Shown here: piece by piece, positions 36,151 through 45,800 of the stretch
How positions within the stretch are numbered: position 1 is the stretch's first letter
Layout: every line of letters begins with the position of its first letter
Origin: Streptomyces radiopugnans
GTDB taxonomy: Bacteria; Actinomycetota; Actinomycetes; Streptomycetales; Streptomycetaceae
Length of the DNA stretch: 64,000 nt
Reading direction: 5' to 3'
Assembly: GCF_900110735.1 (NCBI RefSeq)
Contig: NZ_FOET01000019.1
Coordinates: 1-64,000, forward strand
The notes under the pieces: model-generated
What the model was told of the DNA's origin: nothing
What the model saw: the letters and a program-made list of their open reading frames with translations, nothing else
Database searches by the model: none
Position numbers and translations under genes: made by a program

Positions 36151-37953
36151 TCACGGCTCCGCACCCACCGGGCGGCCGGTGTCCGGAGAGGGAGCCGCGG
36201 ACGCGGCGGCTTCCCACGCGCCCGCGCACAGCGCCCGTTCGACCGTGTCGAGGTAGACGGCGGCAGCCAGCCAGGCCCGGGCGAAGCGGCCGGTGTCGGC
36301 GGGCAGCAGGCGGCCGAAGGCGTCGCGGGAGCGGTCCGCGGCGGCGGTGTGGAGGCCGTCGAGGAGATCGGCCGCCGTGGTGAGGCCGAGGCGGCGCAGA
36401 CGTGCGCCGTCGCCCGACCCGCTCCCCGTGAAGGCGAGGACACGGCGGCCTCCCGACACCGCCTGGTGGACGCGGCGGCGCAGCAGGTGCAGCGGGGCGG
36501 TGGCGTCGCGGTTCCCGGCGGGGACGGCCGGAGACCGCGGCGCGACCGCCCCGGCGGGCAGGTCCGCGTGCTGGAGGCGGTCCAGGCCGAGGTCCACCCG
36601 GGCGGCGGGGTCGGTGGGATGCTCGGCGGCGAGCAGCAGGGCGCGGGGGAGCGGTCCGGGCACCAGGCGCGCGATGATCCGCAGCCGGCTGCCCCCGGCG
36701 GCGGCGAGCAGGCGGAGGTTGTCGCGGCAGGGGAGCGCGGGGTCGTCGTGGGCGGCGGCCAGCCGCAGGGGAAGGCCCGCGCAGTCGGCCAGCAGGCAGT
36801 CGCCCGCCGTCTCCCGCACCGTGCCCGTGACGGTCACCTCGAGGAACAGCAGGTCCTGCCCGCCGTTCAGCGCCCGGTCCACCTGCTCGGCGGCGGGCAC
36901 GGCCCACAGCCGGTCCAGCGGCTCGCCGCGCCAGGCGGCGCCGGAGGCGCGGACCGCCCGTACTCCGGCCCCCGCACCCAGACGGCCCGTCGGGGAGACG
37001 GTGGCGCCGGACACGGCCAGCCCCGCACGCGAGAGCTCACGGTGGGTCAGGGCGGTGTCGCCGATCCGTACGGCCAGGTCGGCGGCACCGGTCGCCCGGG
37101 CGGGCCCGCCCGGCGCCACGTCCGACACCGTGTACAGGCGCCCGTCCGCGTCGGCGGTCCAGGTGACCGCGCCCGCGTAGCCGGTCGCCGTGAGGACGGG
37201 CTCGCAGAAGAGGCCGTACAGGCGCAGCGAGCCGTCCGGGCGGTACGGCTGCCGGGCCGTACCGCGCAGTTCGGCCAGGTCCGGGCCGGTGGCGTGCGGG
37301 AGGCGGTGGGCGGTGCCCAGGACGCCGGTCAGCGCGGCGGCGAGGTCGGCGAGACGGTACCCGGGGTCGGCGGAGCGGGCCGCGCGTACCCCGGTGACCA
37401 CGGAGACCGCCGCGGCACAGGCCCGTGGGAGGCCGGCGAGGCGGGCGGCGTGCGCGGCGCGCAGGAGCTCCGCCTGGAGTACCGCGCCGGCGCCGTCCGT
37501 GCCGGCTTCCAGGACGGCGGCTGCCGCGTCGAACACCGCCCGTGCGGCGGTGCGTTGCCCGGCGGTGGCGGTGGCCTCCGTCTCCTCCGGCTGTCCTTCC
37601 TCTTTCCGGTCCTCTCCGGCCTCTCCGGCTTCTCCGGCCTCGGCGGGCTCCGGGGCCGGGGTGTCGTCGGCGACCGGCGCGGCCGAGGCCGCCGCCGCGC
37701 GGTGCAGGCAGTCGGGGGCCAGCAGGCATCCGCAGCGGATCGCGTCCGCACCGGTCACCGTTCCACCGGGCGCGTGCAGTACGACGTCGGTCTCGTCGTC
37801 GACGGCGATCCGCACGGTGTCGCCCTCACGGACGGCCGGACGTGCCGCGAGCTTGGCGACGCCCGCGTCCAGCCGCCTGCGGAGCCGGGGCGGGAGCGCT
37901 TCGACGAGTTCTGCGGTGACGGACGGGGCGACCGGGGGCAGGTCCTGGCTCAT
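36151..37953 (-). CDS. SWIM zinc-finger protein (YehQ-like), last gene of the VWA/MoxR operon
   Basis: 600 residues. The SWIM motif CxCx5CxH is exact: Cys74, Cys76, Cys82 and His84 in IRCGCLLAPDCLHRA. SWIM fingers bind nucleic acid or protein. An acidic linker (EAGEAGEAGEDRKEEGQPEE) separates it from a large C-terminal region of unknown fold with a conserved-looking RLYGLFCEPV segment. ATG 37953 overlaps the VWA gene's stop, so it is coupled. In E. coli the SWIM protein YehQ is encoded next to YehL (AAA), YehM and YehP (VWA), the same partner set. Confidence 0.85.
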   Translation of the reverse strand: MSQDLPPVAPSVTAELVEALPPRLRRRLDAGVAKLAARPAVREGDTVRIAVDDETDVVLHAPGGTVTGADAIRCGCLLAPDCLHRAAAASAAPVADDTPAPEPAEAGEAGEAGEDRKEEGQPEETEATATAGQRTAARAVFDAAAAVLEAGTDGAGAVLQAELLRAAHAARLAGLPRACAAAVSVVTGVRAARSADPGYRLADLAAALTGVLGTAHRLPHATGPDLAELRGTARQPYRPDGSLRLYGLFCEPVLTATGYAGAVTWTADADGRLYTVSDVAPGGPARATGAADLAVRIGDTALTHRELSRAGLAVSGATVSPTGRLGAGAGVRAVRASGAAWRGEPLDRLWAVPAAEQVDRALNGGQDLLFLEVTVTGTVRETAGDCLLADCAGLPLRLAAAHDDPALPCRDNLRLLAAAGGSRLRIIARLVPGPLPRALLLAAEHPTDPAARVDLGLDRLQHADLPAGAVAPRSPAVPAGNRDATAPLHLLRRRVHQAVSGGRRVLAFTGSGSGDGARLRRLGLTTAADLLDGLHTAAADRSRDAFGRLLPADTGRFARAWLAAAVYLDTVERALCAGAWEAAASAAPSPDTGRPVGAEP

Positions 37954-40900
37954 GCGATCTTCTCCCCTGCCCAGCGGGCGAGTTCGAGTGGACTGAGGGC
38001 GGCGACGGGCATGCCCGCGTCGACGAGCCGGCCGGCGACCGACGTGGAGTAGCGGGGCCGGCCGGTGTCGTCGAGACTCGCGCAGCCCAGGACGTGGCAG
38101 CCGGCTCCGACCAGCGCGCGGACCTCGGCGAGCAGGCCGCCGAGCGGATGGCCCTCCTCGAAGTCGCTGACGACCACGACGAGGGTGCGCGAGGGCACGG
38201 TGACCAGCTCGCGCGCGTGCCGCAGTCCCGCGGCGATGTGGGTGCCGCCGCCCACGCTGACCTCCAGCAGCAGCGACAGCGGGTCGTCCACGTGCCCGGT
38301 GAGGTCGATGACCTCGGTGGAGAACGCCAGGAAGTGGGTGGAGAGCGTCGGCACCCCGGCCAGTACCGAGGCGGTCAGCGCGGCCCACACCGTGGACGCC
38401 TCCATGGACCCCGACACGTCCGTGACCAGGATCAGCCGCCAGTCGGCGGCCCGCCGCCCCCGGGCGCGGAAGACCGGGCGCTCGGGGATCACCCGCACCG
38501 TGCCGTCCGGGCTGCGGCGGGCGGTCGCCAGGTTGGCCCGCAGTGTGCGGGGCAGGTCCAGGCCGCCGCCGGGGCGTCTGCTGGGGCGCGGCAGGGCCGT
38601 GCCGTGCAGGGCGGGGCGCAGCCGGGTGGCCAGTTGCCGGGTCAGCGCGTCGACCAGGCGCCGCACCAGCGGGCGCAGCGCGGCCAGCCGGGCCTCGGGC
38701 AGTCCGCCCGCGTGCCGCAGTACGGTGCGCAGCAGGTCCACCGAGGGCCGTACGCCGTCCGCGTCCAGCTCGGCCAGGACGTCCCTGCGGCCCGACGCGG
38801 CGGCCGCCGCCAGCACCTCCTCCCGGATGCCCGGCCCGAACAGCGCGGCCAGTTCCTCGGACCACTCCCGCACCCCGGGATACGGGGCTTCCCGTCCGCC
38901 GCCCCCTCCCGGGCCGGTGAGCTCGCCCCGGCTGCCCTCGCCGCGGCCGCCGCCGTACAGCTCGTCCAGCGCGGTCGCCAGCGGCGCGGCGGACGGCGCA
39001 AGCCGGTCGGTGCGGCGGCCCAGCAGGAGGCGCCAACGGTCGGCGGGGGCGAGGAGGCGTTCCCCGGCCGGGGGCACGGCGGGTGCGGCGACCCCGGTGG
39101 CACCCGGCGTCGTGGCGCCCGGTGCGGGTCCGGCGTCCTTCGGGACGCCCTCTGCCGGATCCCCGGCCGGTGCGGGCAGCAGCCCCATCGAGCGCAGCGT
39201 CTCGCGGGCCGCGAGATCCGCTCCGGCCCAGGCGGCGAGGGCGGCCGGGTCGGCGCCGCCCGTGTCGGCGACGTGCGCGGCGCCCAGGCGCTCCTCGACG
39301 GCCGCGAGGAGACGGCCGCGTGCCGCCGGGCTGAGGGTGTCGAAGCCGCCGCGCAGCGCGGGGAGCCGGTCGAGGAACGCCCGGTCGGGCAGCTCGGCGA
39401 CCCGGGCGAGCAAGGGCTCCAGGGCGGGCGGTGCCGCCTCCAGCAGCGGGCCCGCGGCGGTCAACAGCCCGCTGAGCCGTGCGGTGAGCGCGGCGCGGGA
39501 GTCGGGGTCGGTGGCCCCGTCGACCCAGGAGGCCACGCGGTCGCCGAGGGCCTGTGCGTCCTCGTGTCCGAGCAGGACGCGCACGGCTCCGGCGGCGCCG
39601 CGCATCAGGGGGGAGCCGTCGGCGGACAGGCGGGCCAGGGCGTCGGAGAGCCGGATGCCGCCCAACAGGTCGGCCCGGGAGGAGAGTTCGAGCAGGGCGC
39701 GGGCGTCGGCCGGGTCCTCGGACCCGGTCAGGCCGTCCACCTGCCGCACCGCCGCCGCCGTGAGCGGTTCCGCGGCGGCGGCCGCCCGCGCCGCACGGCC
39801 CGCCTCGGCGCCGAGTCCCGGGACATGGCCGGCCCGCAGCCGGTCCAGCAGGGCCAGACCGGCCAGCAGCTCCGGCAGGGTACCGGCCCGGGGCAGGACG
39901 TCGGCGACCTCGCCGAGCCGTTCGTCCGCGAGCCCGGCCAGGCCGCACTCCGCCGCCTGCCGGAGTCCTTCGAGGGCCTGCGCGGCCGTCGGCCCGCCCT
40001 CGTCGTGCTCCAGGCGCCGCCGTTCGCGCAGCACGCCTTCGGCGGCCTGCGCGGGGGTGACTCCGCGTACGCCGGCCGCGGTCAGCATGGCGTCCGTGGC
40101 CGGTGTCCAGCGCACCTCCCAGCGGGAGGTGAGGGCCTCGGCGCCGCCCGCGCCGACGACCTCCCCGGCCTCCCCGTAGGGCACCCCGCACACCGCCAGG
40201 CGGCGCAGCAGCAGTTCGCGGCGGCGGTCGAGGTCGGAGCGCAGCGGGTCCAGCCGCACGTCCCGCGAGGGGCCGGGGCCGCCGGACCGGGGGCCGGGCA
40301 GGCCCAGCCGGGCGGCCTCGGCCTCGACCGCGGGGGCCAGGCCGCTGCGCGGTGCCCGCGGGGCGGGCCGCCCGCCGCGCGTGCCGACGAGCACCCGCTC
40401 CATCGCCCGCGCCACGGCCCGCCCCCGCCCGTACGGCTCGCCCTGCGCGAGCACCGTCTGCACGGCCTCGACCAGTTCACCGCGGCCCGCCGCGGGCAGG
40501 CCGCGCAGCCGGGCGAGGTCCGAGGCCAGTCGGCTGATCTCGCGTGCGTCGGCGGGGCCCGAGGGGTGCCCCAGGCTCCGCAGTTCGGCGCAGACGCGTA
40601 CGGCCGCCCGTGTCAGGGCCTCCTCCAGCGCGGCCGGATCGCCCGCCGCGCGCAGGACCATGTCCTGCCACTCCGGATCCCGGATGCCCGCCGGGTAACC
40701 GGATCGCTCGTCGAGGAGGGCGTAGGTGTAGGGGATCAGGGAGGTGGTCCAGGCGGGCCGTTGCGCAACGGCGTCCGTTCCGGCTCCCTCCCCGGCGCCT
40801 TCCTTCTCTGCGCTCCCTTCGCCGGTCCCCCCTCCGGCCTCCCGGCCCGCGAGTGCCGGGGCGTGGAACGCGCCGACCACCACGGCGGCCCGCTCCCCGT

Positions 40901-41603
40901 GCGCGGTGGCCTCGGCCAGCCGGGCCCGCATCCAGCGCTCGCGCCGCAGGTCCAGCTCCGGTACGCCGCCCGAGGCGGCCGCGTCCTCGCGCAGCGCCCA
41001 TCCGGTGAGCAGGGCGGCCCGGCGCAGGGCCTCGGGCGGGGACCCCGGGGCGGCGGCCTCCACGAGCCGGTCCCACAGGTCGTCGCCCGCGCGGCCCGTC
41101 AGTCCGGCCCGCAGAGCGGCGGCGAGACCGGGGCCGCCGGCCCGTCCGCCCGCGGCCGGCCGGCCCTCGCTCCACGCGCGGTCGGCGAGCGGCAGATCGC
41201 AGGCGACCACCGGCACACCGCGCCGGACGGCCCAGCGCACGGCGGCCAGTTCGGGCGAGAAGTCGGCGAACGGGTAGAACGCCGGGCCCCCGCCGCCGTC
41301 CGCCGGGGCGGCGGCCAGTGCCACCGGGGCCCGCGTCTCCTCGTGCCCCAGCCAGGGCAGCCACGGCTGCATCTCGGCGGGCAGCTCGACGAGCAGCACC
41401 TCCGGTGCCGCCTCGTCCAGCAGCGCGGGCACGGCGGCGGCCAGGGAGGGCGCGTGGTGCCGTACGCCGACGAGGTAGGGCGCGGAAGCGCCGGTGAGGG
41501 CGGCGATCGCCTCCTCGGGCGAGGCCGGTGCGGAGGGGCCGGCCTCGGCGGGGGAGAGGGCCGGAGCGGGGGAGGCCGGGGCGGCCCCGTGGGAGAGGGA
41601 CAC
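37950..41603 (-). CDS. DUF5682 and VWA domain fusion (YehM + YehP-like)
   Basis: 1217 residues. The N-terminal part is DUF5682-like (APYLVGVRHHAPSLAAAVPA, then LLVELPAEMQPWLPWL and VVVGAFHAPAL). A long helical middle follows. The C-terminal 160 residues are a VWA domain with complete MIDAS: DVSGSMEAS (Asp1062), GGGTHIAAGL and VVVSDFEEGHPL. In E. coli the equivalents YehM and YehP are separate proteins, so this is a fusion. VWA proteins of this kind work with MoxR ATPases to remodel or assemble partners in a metal-dependent way. GTG 41603 has a GGAGG ten bases upstream; the MoxR gene ends 5 bp before it. Confidence 0.85.
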   Translation of the reverse strand: MSLSHGAAPASPAPALSPAEAGPSAPASPEEAIAALTGASAPYLVGVRHHAPSLAAAVPALLDEAAPEVLLVELPAEMQPWLPWLGHEETRAPVALAAAPADGGGGPAFYPFADFSPELAAVRWAVRRGVPVVACDLPLADRAWSEGRPAAGGRAGGPGLAAALRAGLTGRAGDDLWDRLVEAAAPGSPPEALRRAALLTGWALREDAAASGGVPELDLRRERWMRARLAEATAHGERAAVVVGAFHAPALAGREAGGGTGEGSAEKEGAGEGAGTDAVAQRPAWTTSLIPYTYALLDERSGYPAGIRDPEWQDMVLRAAGDPAALEEALTRAAVRVCAELRSLGHPSGPADAREISRLASDLARLRGLPAAGRGELVEAVQTVLAQGEPYGRGRAVARAMERVLVGTRGGRPAPRAPRSGLAPAVEAEAARLGLPGPRSGGPGPSRDVRLDPLRSDLDRRRELLLRRLAVCGVPYGEAGEVVGAGGAEALTSRWEVRWTPATDAMLTAAGVRGVTPAQAAEGVLRERRRLEHDEGGPTAAQALEGLRQAAECGLAGLADERLGEVADVLPRAGTLPELLAGLALLDRLRAGHVPGLGAEAGRAARAAAAAEPLTAAAVRQVDGLTGSEDPADARALLELSSRADLLGGIRLSDALARLSADGSPLMRGAAGAVRVLLGHEDAQALGDRVASWVDGATDPDSRAALTARLSGLLTAAGPLLEAAPPALEPLLARVAELPDRAFLDRLPALRGGFDTLSPAARGRLLAAVEERLGAAHVADTGGADPAALAAWAGADLAARETLRSMGLLPAPAGDPAEGVPKDAGPAPGATTPGATGVAAPAVPPAGERLLAPADRWRLLLGRRTDRLAPSAAPLATALDELYGGGRGEGSRGELTGPGGGGGREAPYPGVREWSEELAALFGPGIREEVLAAAAASGRRDVLAELDADGVRPSVDLLRTVLRHAGGLPEARLAALRPLVRRLVDALTRQLATRLRPALHGTALPRPSRRPGGGLDLPRTLRANLATARRSPDGTVRVIPERPVFRARGRRAADWRLILVTDVSGSMEASTVWAALTASVLAGVPTLSTHFLAFSTEVIDLTGHVDDPLSLLLEVSVGGGTHIAAGLRHARELVTVPSRTLVVVVSDFEEGHPLGGLLAEVRALVGAGCHVLGCASLDDTGRPRYSTSVAGRLVDAGMPVAALSPLELARWAGEKIA

Positions 41604-41608
41604 GGCCG

Positions 41609-42817
41609 TCAGCCCTCCAGAACGGTACGCAGGTCCCACAGGGTGCGCCAGGTGGCGGACCCCTGTTCGGCGCGGCGGCGCACGGGGCCGTCCCAGTAGC
41701 CGCGCAGCCGGGCGGCGTCCGCGGGGTCGTCCTTGCGGACCACGCCGAGCAGATGGCCAGGCAGCAGGGACAGCACGTCCCGGTCGCCGGGGAAGTACGC
41801 GGCCGCCAGGGCCAGCGCCCCGGCGACGGACACGGCCTCCGCGGTGCTCATCACCGTCGACGGCCGCTCCACCTCCCAGCCCTCCGCCGACCGGCCCTCG
41901 CGCAGGTCCCGGAACGCGGTGACCAGGGCCTCCAGCACGGCGTCGTCGACCCGGAACGGCGCCCCGGCCCGCTCCACGGACGCCCGCGCCTGGCCGCGCA
42001 CCAGCGCGGTCTCCGCCTCCAGGTCCCCGATGGGGCCGACCGTTTCGAAGTTGAAGCGGCGCTTGAGGGCCGCGGACATCTCGGAGACGCCCTTGTCGCG
42101 GAGGTTGGCGGTGGCGATGAGGGTGAAGCCGGGCGCCGCGTGGGCCAGGGCGTCCTCGGTGCCGGCCAGTTCGGGGACGGCGATCCGCCGCTCGGAGAGC
42201 AGCGACACCAGCGAGTCCTGCACCTCGGGCAGGCAGCGGGTGACCTCCTCGACGCGGGCGACGGCGCCCCGGGACATGGCGGTCAGGACGGGGGAGGGCA
42301 CGAGAGCCTGCCGGGTGGGACCCTGCGCCAGCAGCAGCGCGTAGTTCCAGCCGTACCTGAGCTGGTCCTCGGTGGTGCCGGCCGTGCCCTGCACCACCAG
42401 TGCGCTGGTGCCGCACACGGCGGCCGACAGCAGCTCCGACAGCATCGACTTGGCGGTGCCGGGCTCGCCGACGAGCAGCAGGCCGCGTTCCCCGGCGAGG
42501 GTGACCACGCACCGCTCCACCAGCGCCCGGTCGCCGACGAACTTGTCCTCGACCACCAGGCGGCGCGGCACCCCGTCGGGCGCCTCGACGCCGTCGGGCA
42601 GCTTCAGGGCGGCGCCCCCGCTGCCCATGACGAAGGTGACGACCGCGCGCGGGGTCAGCCGCCACGCGGGCGGGCGCGGCCCGTCGTCGTACGCGGCGAG
42701 GAAGGCCAGCTCGGTCGCGTACCGCTCCTCGGGCGGGACGATCTGGCGGGCCGGGGCGGAGGGGAGGGTGGTGGTCATCGATTCGGTTTCTTCCGGACGC
42801 GGGCGGACGGTGGTCAT
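41609..42817 (-). CDS. MoxR-family AAA+ ATPase (YehL-like)
   Basis: 402 residues. Walker A GLLLVGEPGTAKSMLSELL, the Walker-B region SRGAVARVEEVTRCLPEVQD (with VEE rather than the usual DE spacing), sensor-1 TLIATANLRDKG and the arginine-finger region SAALKRRFNFETVGPI are visible. MoxR ATPases act as chaperone-like motors with VWA partners. ATG 42817 overlaps the upstream gene's stop (ATGA). A second ATG at 42778 is an alternative. Central gene of the five-gene operon. Confidence 0.92.
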   Translation of the reverse strand: MTTVRPRPEETESMTTTLPSAPARQIVPPEERYATELAFLAAYDDGPRPPAWRLTPRAVVTFVMGSGGAALKLPDGVEAPDGVPRRLVVEDKFVGDRALVERCVVTLAGERGLLLVGEPGTAKSMLSELLSAAVCGTSALVVQGTAGTTEDQLRYGWNYALLLAQGPTRQALVPSPVLTAMSRGAVARVEEVTRCLPEVQDSLVSLLSERRIAVPELAGTEDALAHAAPGFTLIATANLRDKGVSEMSAALKRRFNFETVGPIGDLEAETALVRGQARASVERAGAPFRVDDAVLEALVTAFRDLREGRSAEGWEVERPSTVMSTAEAVSVAGALALAAAYFPGDRDVLSLLPGHLLGVVRKDDPADAARLRGYWDGPVRRRAEQGSATWRTLWDLRTVLEG

Positions 42818-45800
42818 CGGCGGCGGCCCTTGCGGGTGGCGCGGGTGGTGAGTTCCTCGTAGGCCGGGGCGTCACCGGCGCGGACGCGGTCCCACGCGCG
42901 GGCGAACAGCTCGGGCACCGGCACCAGGGGCACCGCGCGGGAGCGGTCGGGGACCGGGTAGAGACCCTGCTTCCAGACCTCCACCGGCAGTGCGGGGGAC
43001 TTCAGGTCGAGCCAGCCGCACGGCAGGAAGAGGGTGCGCCCGGCGCGCGCCCGCTTCGCCTCGACGACCAGGCCGGTGGCCGCCAGTTCGGCGCGGGCCC
43101 TCTTCGTCCGGGCGGGCTTCCAGCCCGTCCAGCGGGCGAGGTTGCGGTCCGTCGGGTCGGGCAGGGCCAGCAGTTGCAGGTAGAGCGCCGCCGCGTCCTC
43201 GCCCAGACCGTGGGTCCGGGCGACCTCGGCGACCAGCCCGGGCACGACGACGGCCGGGTCCTGGGCGTATCCGGTGGGCCCCTGGGGATCCGTCCCGGCC
43301 GCGAGGGCGCGGGCGAGTTCGCCGTCCAGGATCGTCCGCAGCGCCCGCATGCCCTCGCCCCGCCCCGGCCCGACGATCCCCTCGACCAGTCCGAACACGG
43401 GGTCGTCCGCGCCGGTGAGGGAGCCGGGGCGGAGCAGGACGGCCTCCTGGTCGCCGTACCAGGGACGCAGCACCAGCGCGTCGCCGGCGTGCGTCAGGCC
43501 GTGCGCGCCGGCGCCGCCGGTGGCGGGCAGCCCGTACGCCCTGCGCAGCTCGGCGGCGGACTGCGAACCCTTCTCCGTCCACGACAGGTCCAGGTCGAGC
43601 AGCAGGTGCGGATCCGCGACGCGGCGGCGCAGCGCGGCCAGTCCTTCCGGCAGGACGGCGCGCAGCGGGTGCCCGTACGGCAGGTGGTAGGCGAGAGCGG
43701 CCAGGGCGGCCACGGCACGCGTCAGGCCGTACCGCCCGGGCAGCGCCGCGGGGTCCTCGGCCACCAGATCGCCGTCCTTGCCGGGCCGCTGCACGGTGGT
43801 GCGGCTGATCCAGGGGGTGCGGCCCGGGTTGAGCACCTCCTCGGCGGCGCCGGCGGGCAGACCCGCCGGGAAGAGCTCCTCGGCCGTGTCCTCGGGCAGG
43901 CGGACGAACCCGGCGAGGCGCTCCGCCCACACCCGGCCGGCCGCGTCCGTGTCCGGCCCGGCCGTCCACAGATCGCCCGGCTCCTCCGGCAGCAGCGCGC
44001 CGACGAGGGCCGTCAGGTCGCCGGGCTCCAGCGAGTCCAGCAGCGCGTCGCCGAGTTTCTTCTGCCGCGGCTTCAGAGCGGTGACGGCGGTCACCTCGGC
44101 GGTGAGCTGCGACGGCCTCCCGGCGAGCAGCAGGGCCGCCTGCACGGGCCCCAGACCGCCCCGCGTCGCGGTGGCCAGGGCGGCGGGCGCGTCCGGACGC
44201 CAGGGCGCCGGGCCCTTGTCCCGGATCAGCCCGGTCACCGCGGCCAGCGCCTCGGCCGGGAACACCGGCGGGTGCGCGCTCTCCTCCTCCAGTGTGAAGT
44301 GCGCGACCGCGCCGAACACGCCTGCCGGGTCGTGGTCCAGGGCCAGCCAGTTCACACGCCTGTTGCGGTGGTCGACGTTCCGGCAGCCGAGGACGACGAC
44401 GGTGCGGCCTTCCCGGCGCAGCACCTGGCCGACGCGCTCCTGCCCGGTGTAAGGCTCGCCCAGCACGATCTCGCGCGGCGCGCACCCGGGCGCGGCCAGC
44501 GGCCCCTGCGCGATCACCTCGAACAGCAGCAGCAGCGCCCGGCGGTGCGCCTCGGGCAGGGCCGGTGAGGCGGCGCGGTAGGCGAGCGGACGCAGCACGT
44601 CCAGCACGGGCAGCCACACCGCACCGATGCCCGGAACTGTGAACTCCTCGCTGCGCCACCCGTCGGCGACCCCGGCGAGCCGGGCGGATTCGGGCAGGGG
44701 CCTGCCGTCGGCGGGCTCGCCGGACAGGACGTGGTTGACGGCGCGGATCTGACGCAGCGTGCTCCAGCGCTGTCCGCTGCCCCACCAGCCGTGCAGCCCG
44801 GCGAGGCCGCCGACCGCTTCGCGCAGCGTCTGGTCGTCGCCGTCCTCGGGGCTGTAGTCGGCGAACATGCCCTCGACGCGCTTGCGCTCCACCCTGGGCC
44901 GCTCCACCGGAGGCGCCGCGAACCCGGCGACGGACGCCGCCAGCCGCAGCACCGCGCGCACATGGGCGGCGACACCGGCGAGCAGACGCGGCTCGGCGAG
45001 GGCGGGCAGAAGGCCGGAGACGGTCTTCCGCAGGACCTCGTCGGCGGTCGGGAGGGCGGGCTCGCCGGTGGTGGCCTCCGGGCCGCCCGCCGCCTTCCTC
45101 CGTGCTGCCGCCGCCTCGGTCTTCGCCCGCAGCTCCGCCAGCGCCTGCGCCCCGGCGCACAGCAGCTCGTCCGCCTGCTCGTCGCTCAGCGTCCGCAGGA
45201 CCGCCGACGCGTCCTCGTCGCGCGGCCGCAGCGCGTGCCAGAAGTCCACCGGCGGGACGAGCCGGGTGCCGGCGGCGAACTCGCCGCCCCGCTCCAGCGG
45301 CGTCACCCGGCCCGACTCCCACGCACCGGCGTTCTCGCCACCGGCGTACAGGGCTATGTGGCGGTGCTGGGCGACGACGGCGGGCTCGGCGCCGCCGGGC
45401 AGCCGCAGCACGCCGAGCGGTACGCCCGGCACCCGCCCGCCCGCAGCCGGCAGGGTGACGGTCCGGCCGTCCGGCGTACCGGCGGTGGTGCGGGCCCGAT
45501 CGCCCTCGCCCTCGGTGCGCACCCAGCGGCCCAGGACCGTGCCGTCCGTGCCCAGCGGGCTGTGCTCCAGGCCGGGCTGGAGGGGCAGCACCGCGCAGTG
45601 CTGCTGGAGCAGGGTGGCGCCCTCGCGGATGCCGGAGCGCAGGAACGCGGGCAGCGAGGCGCGCCCGTGCGCACCGGTGGCCGGGTCGTACTCGAGCCAC
45701 ACCTGCTGCCGCCCCTGCCGGCCCTGGCGCCAGTACGAGGTGCCGTCCCCCAGGACGCGGCGGCCGGGCGGCACGACCGTGTCGCCGGCGTGCAGGGCGC

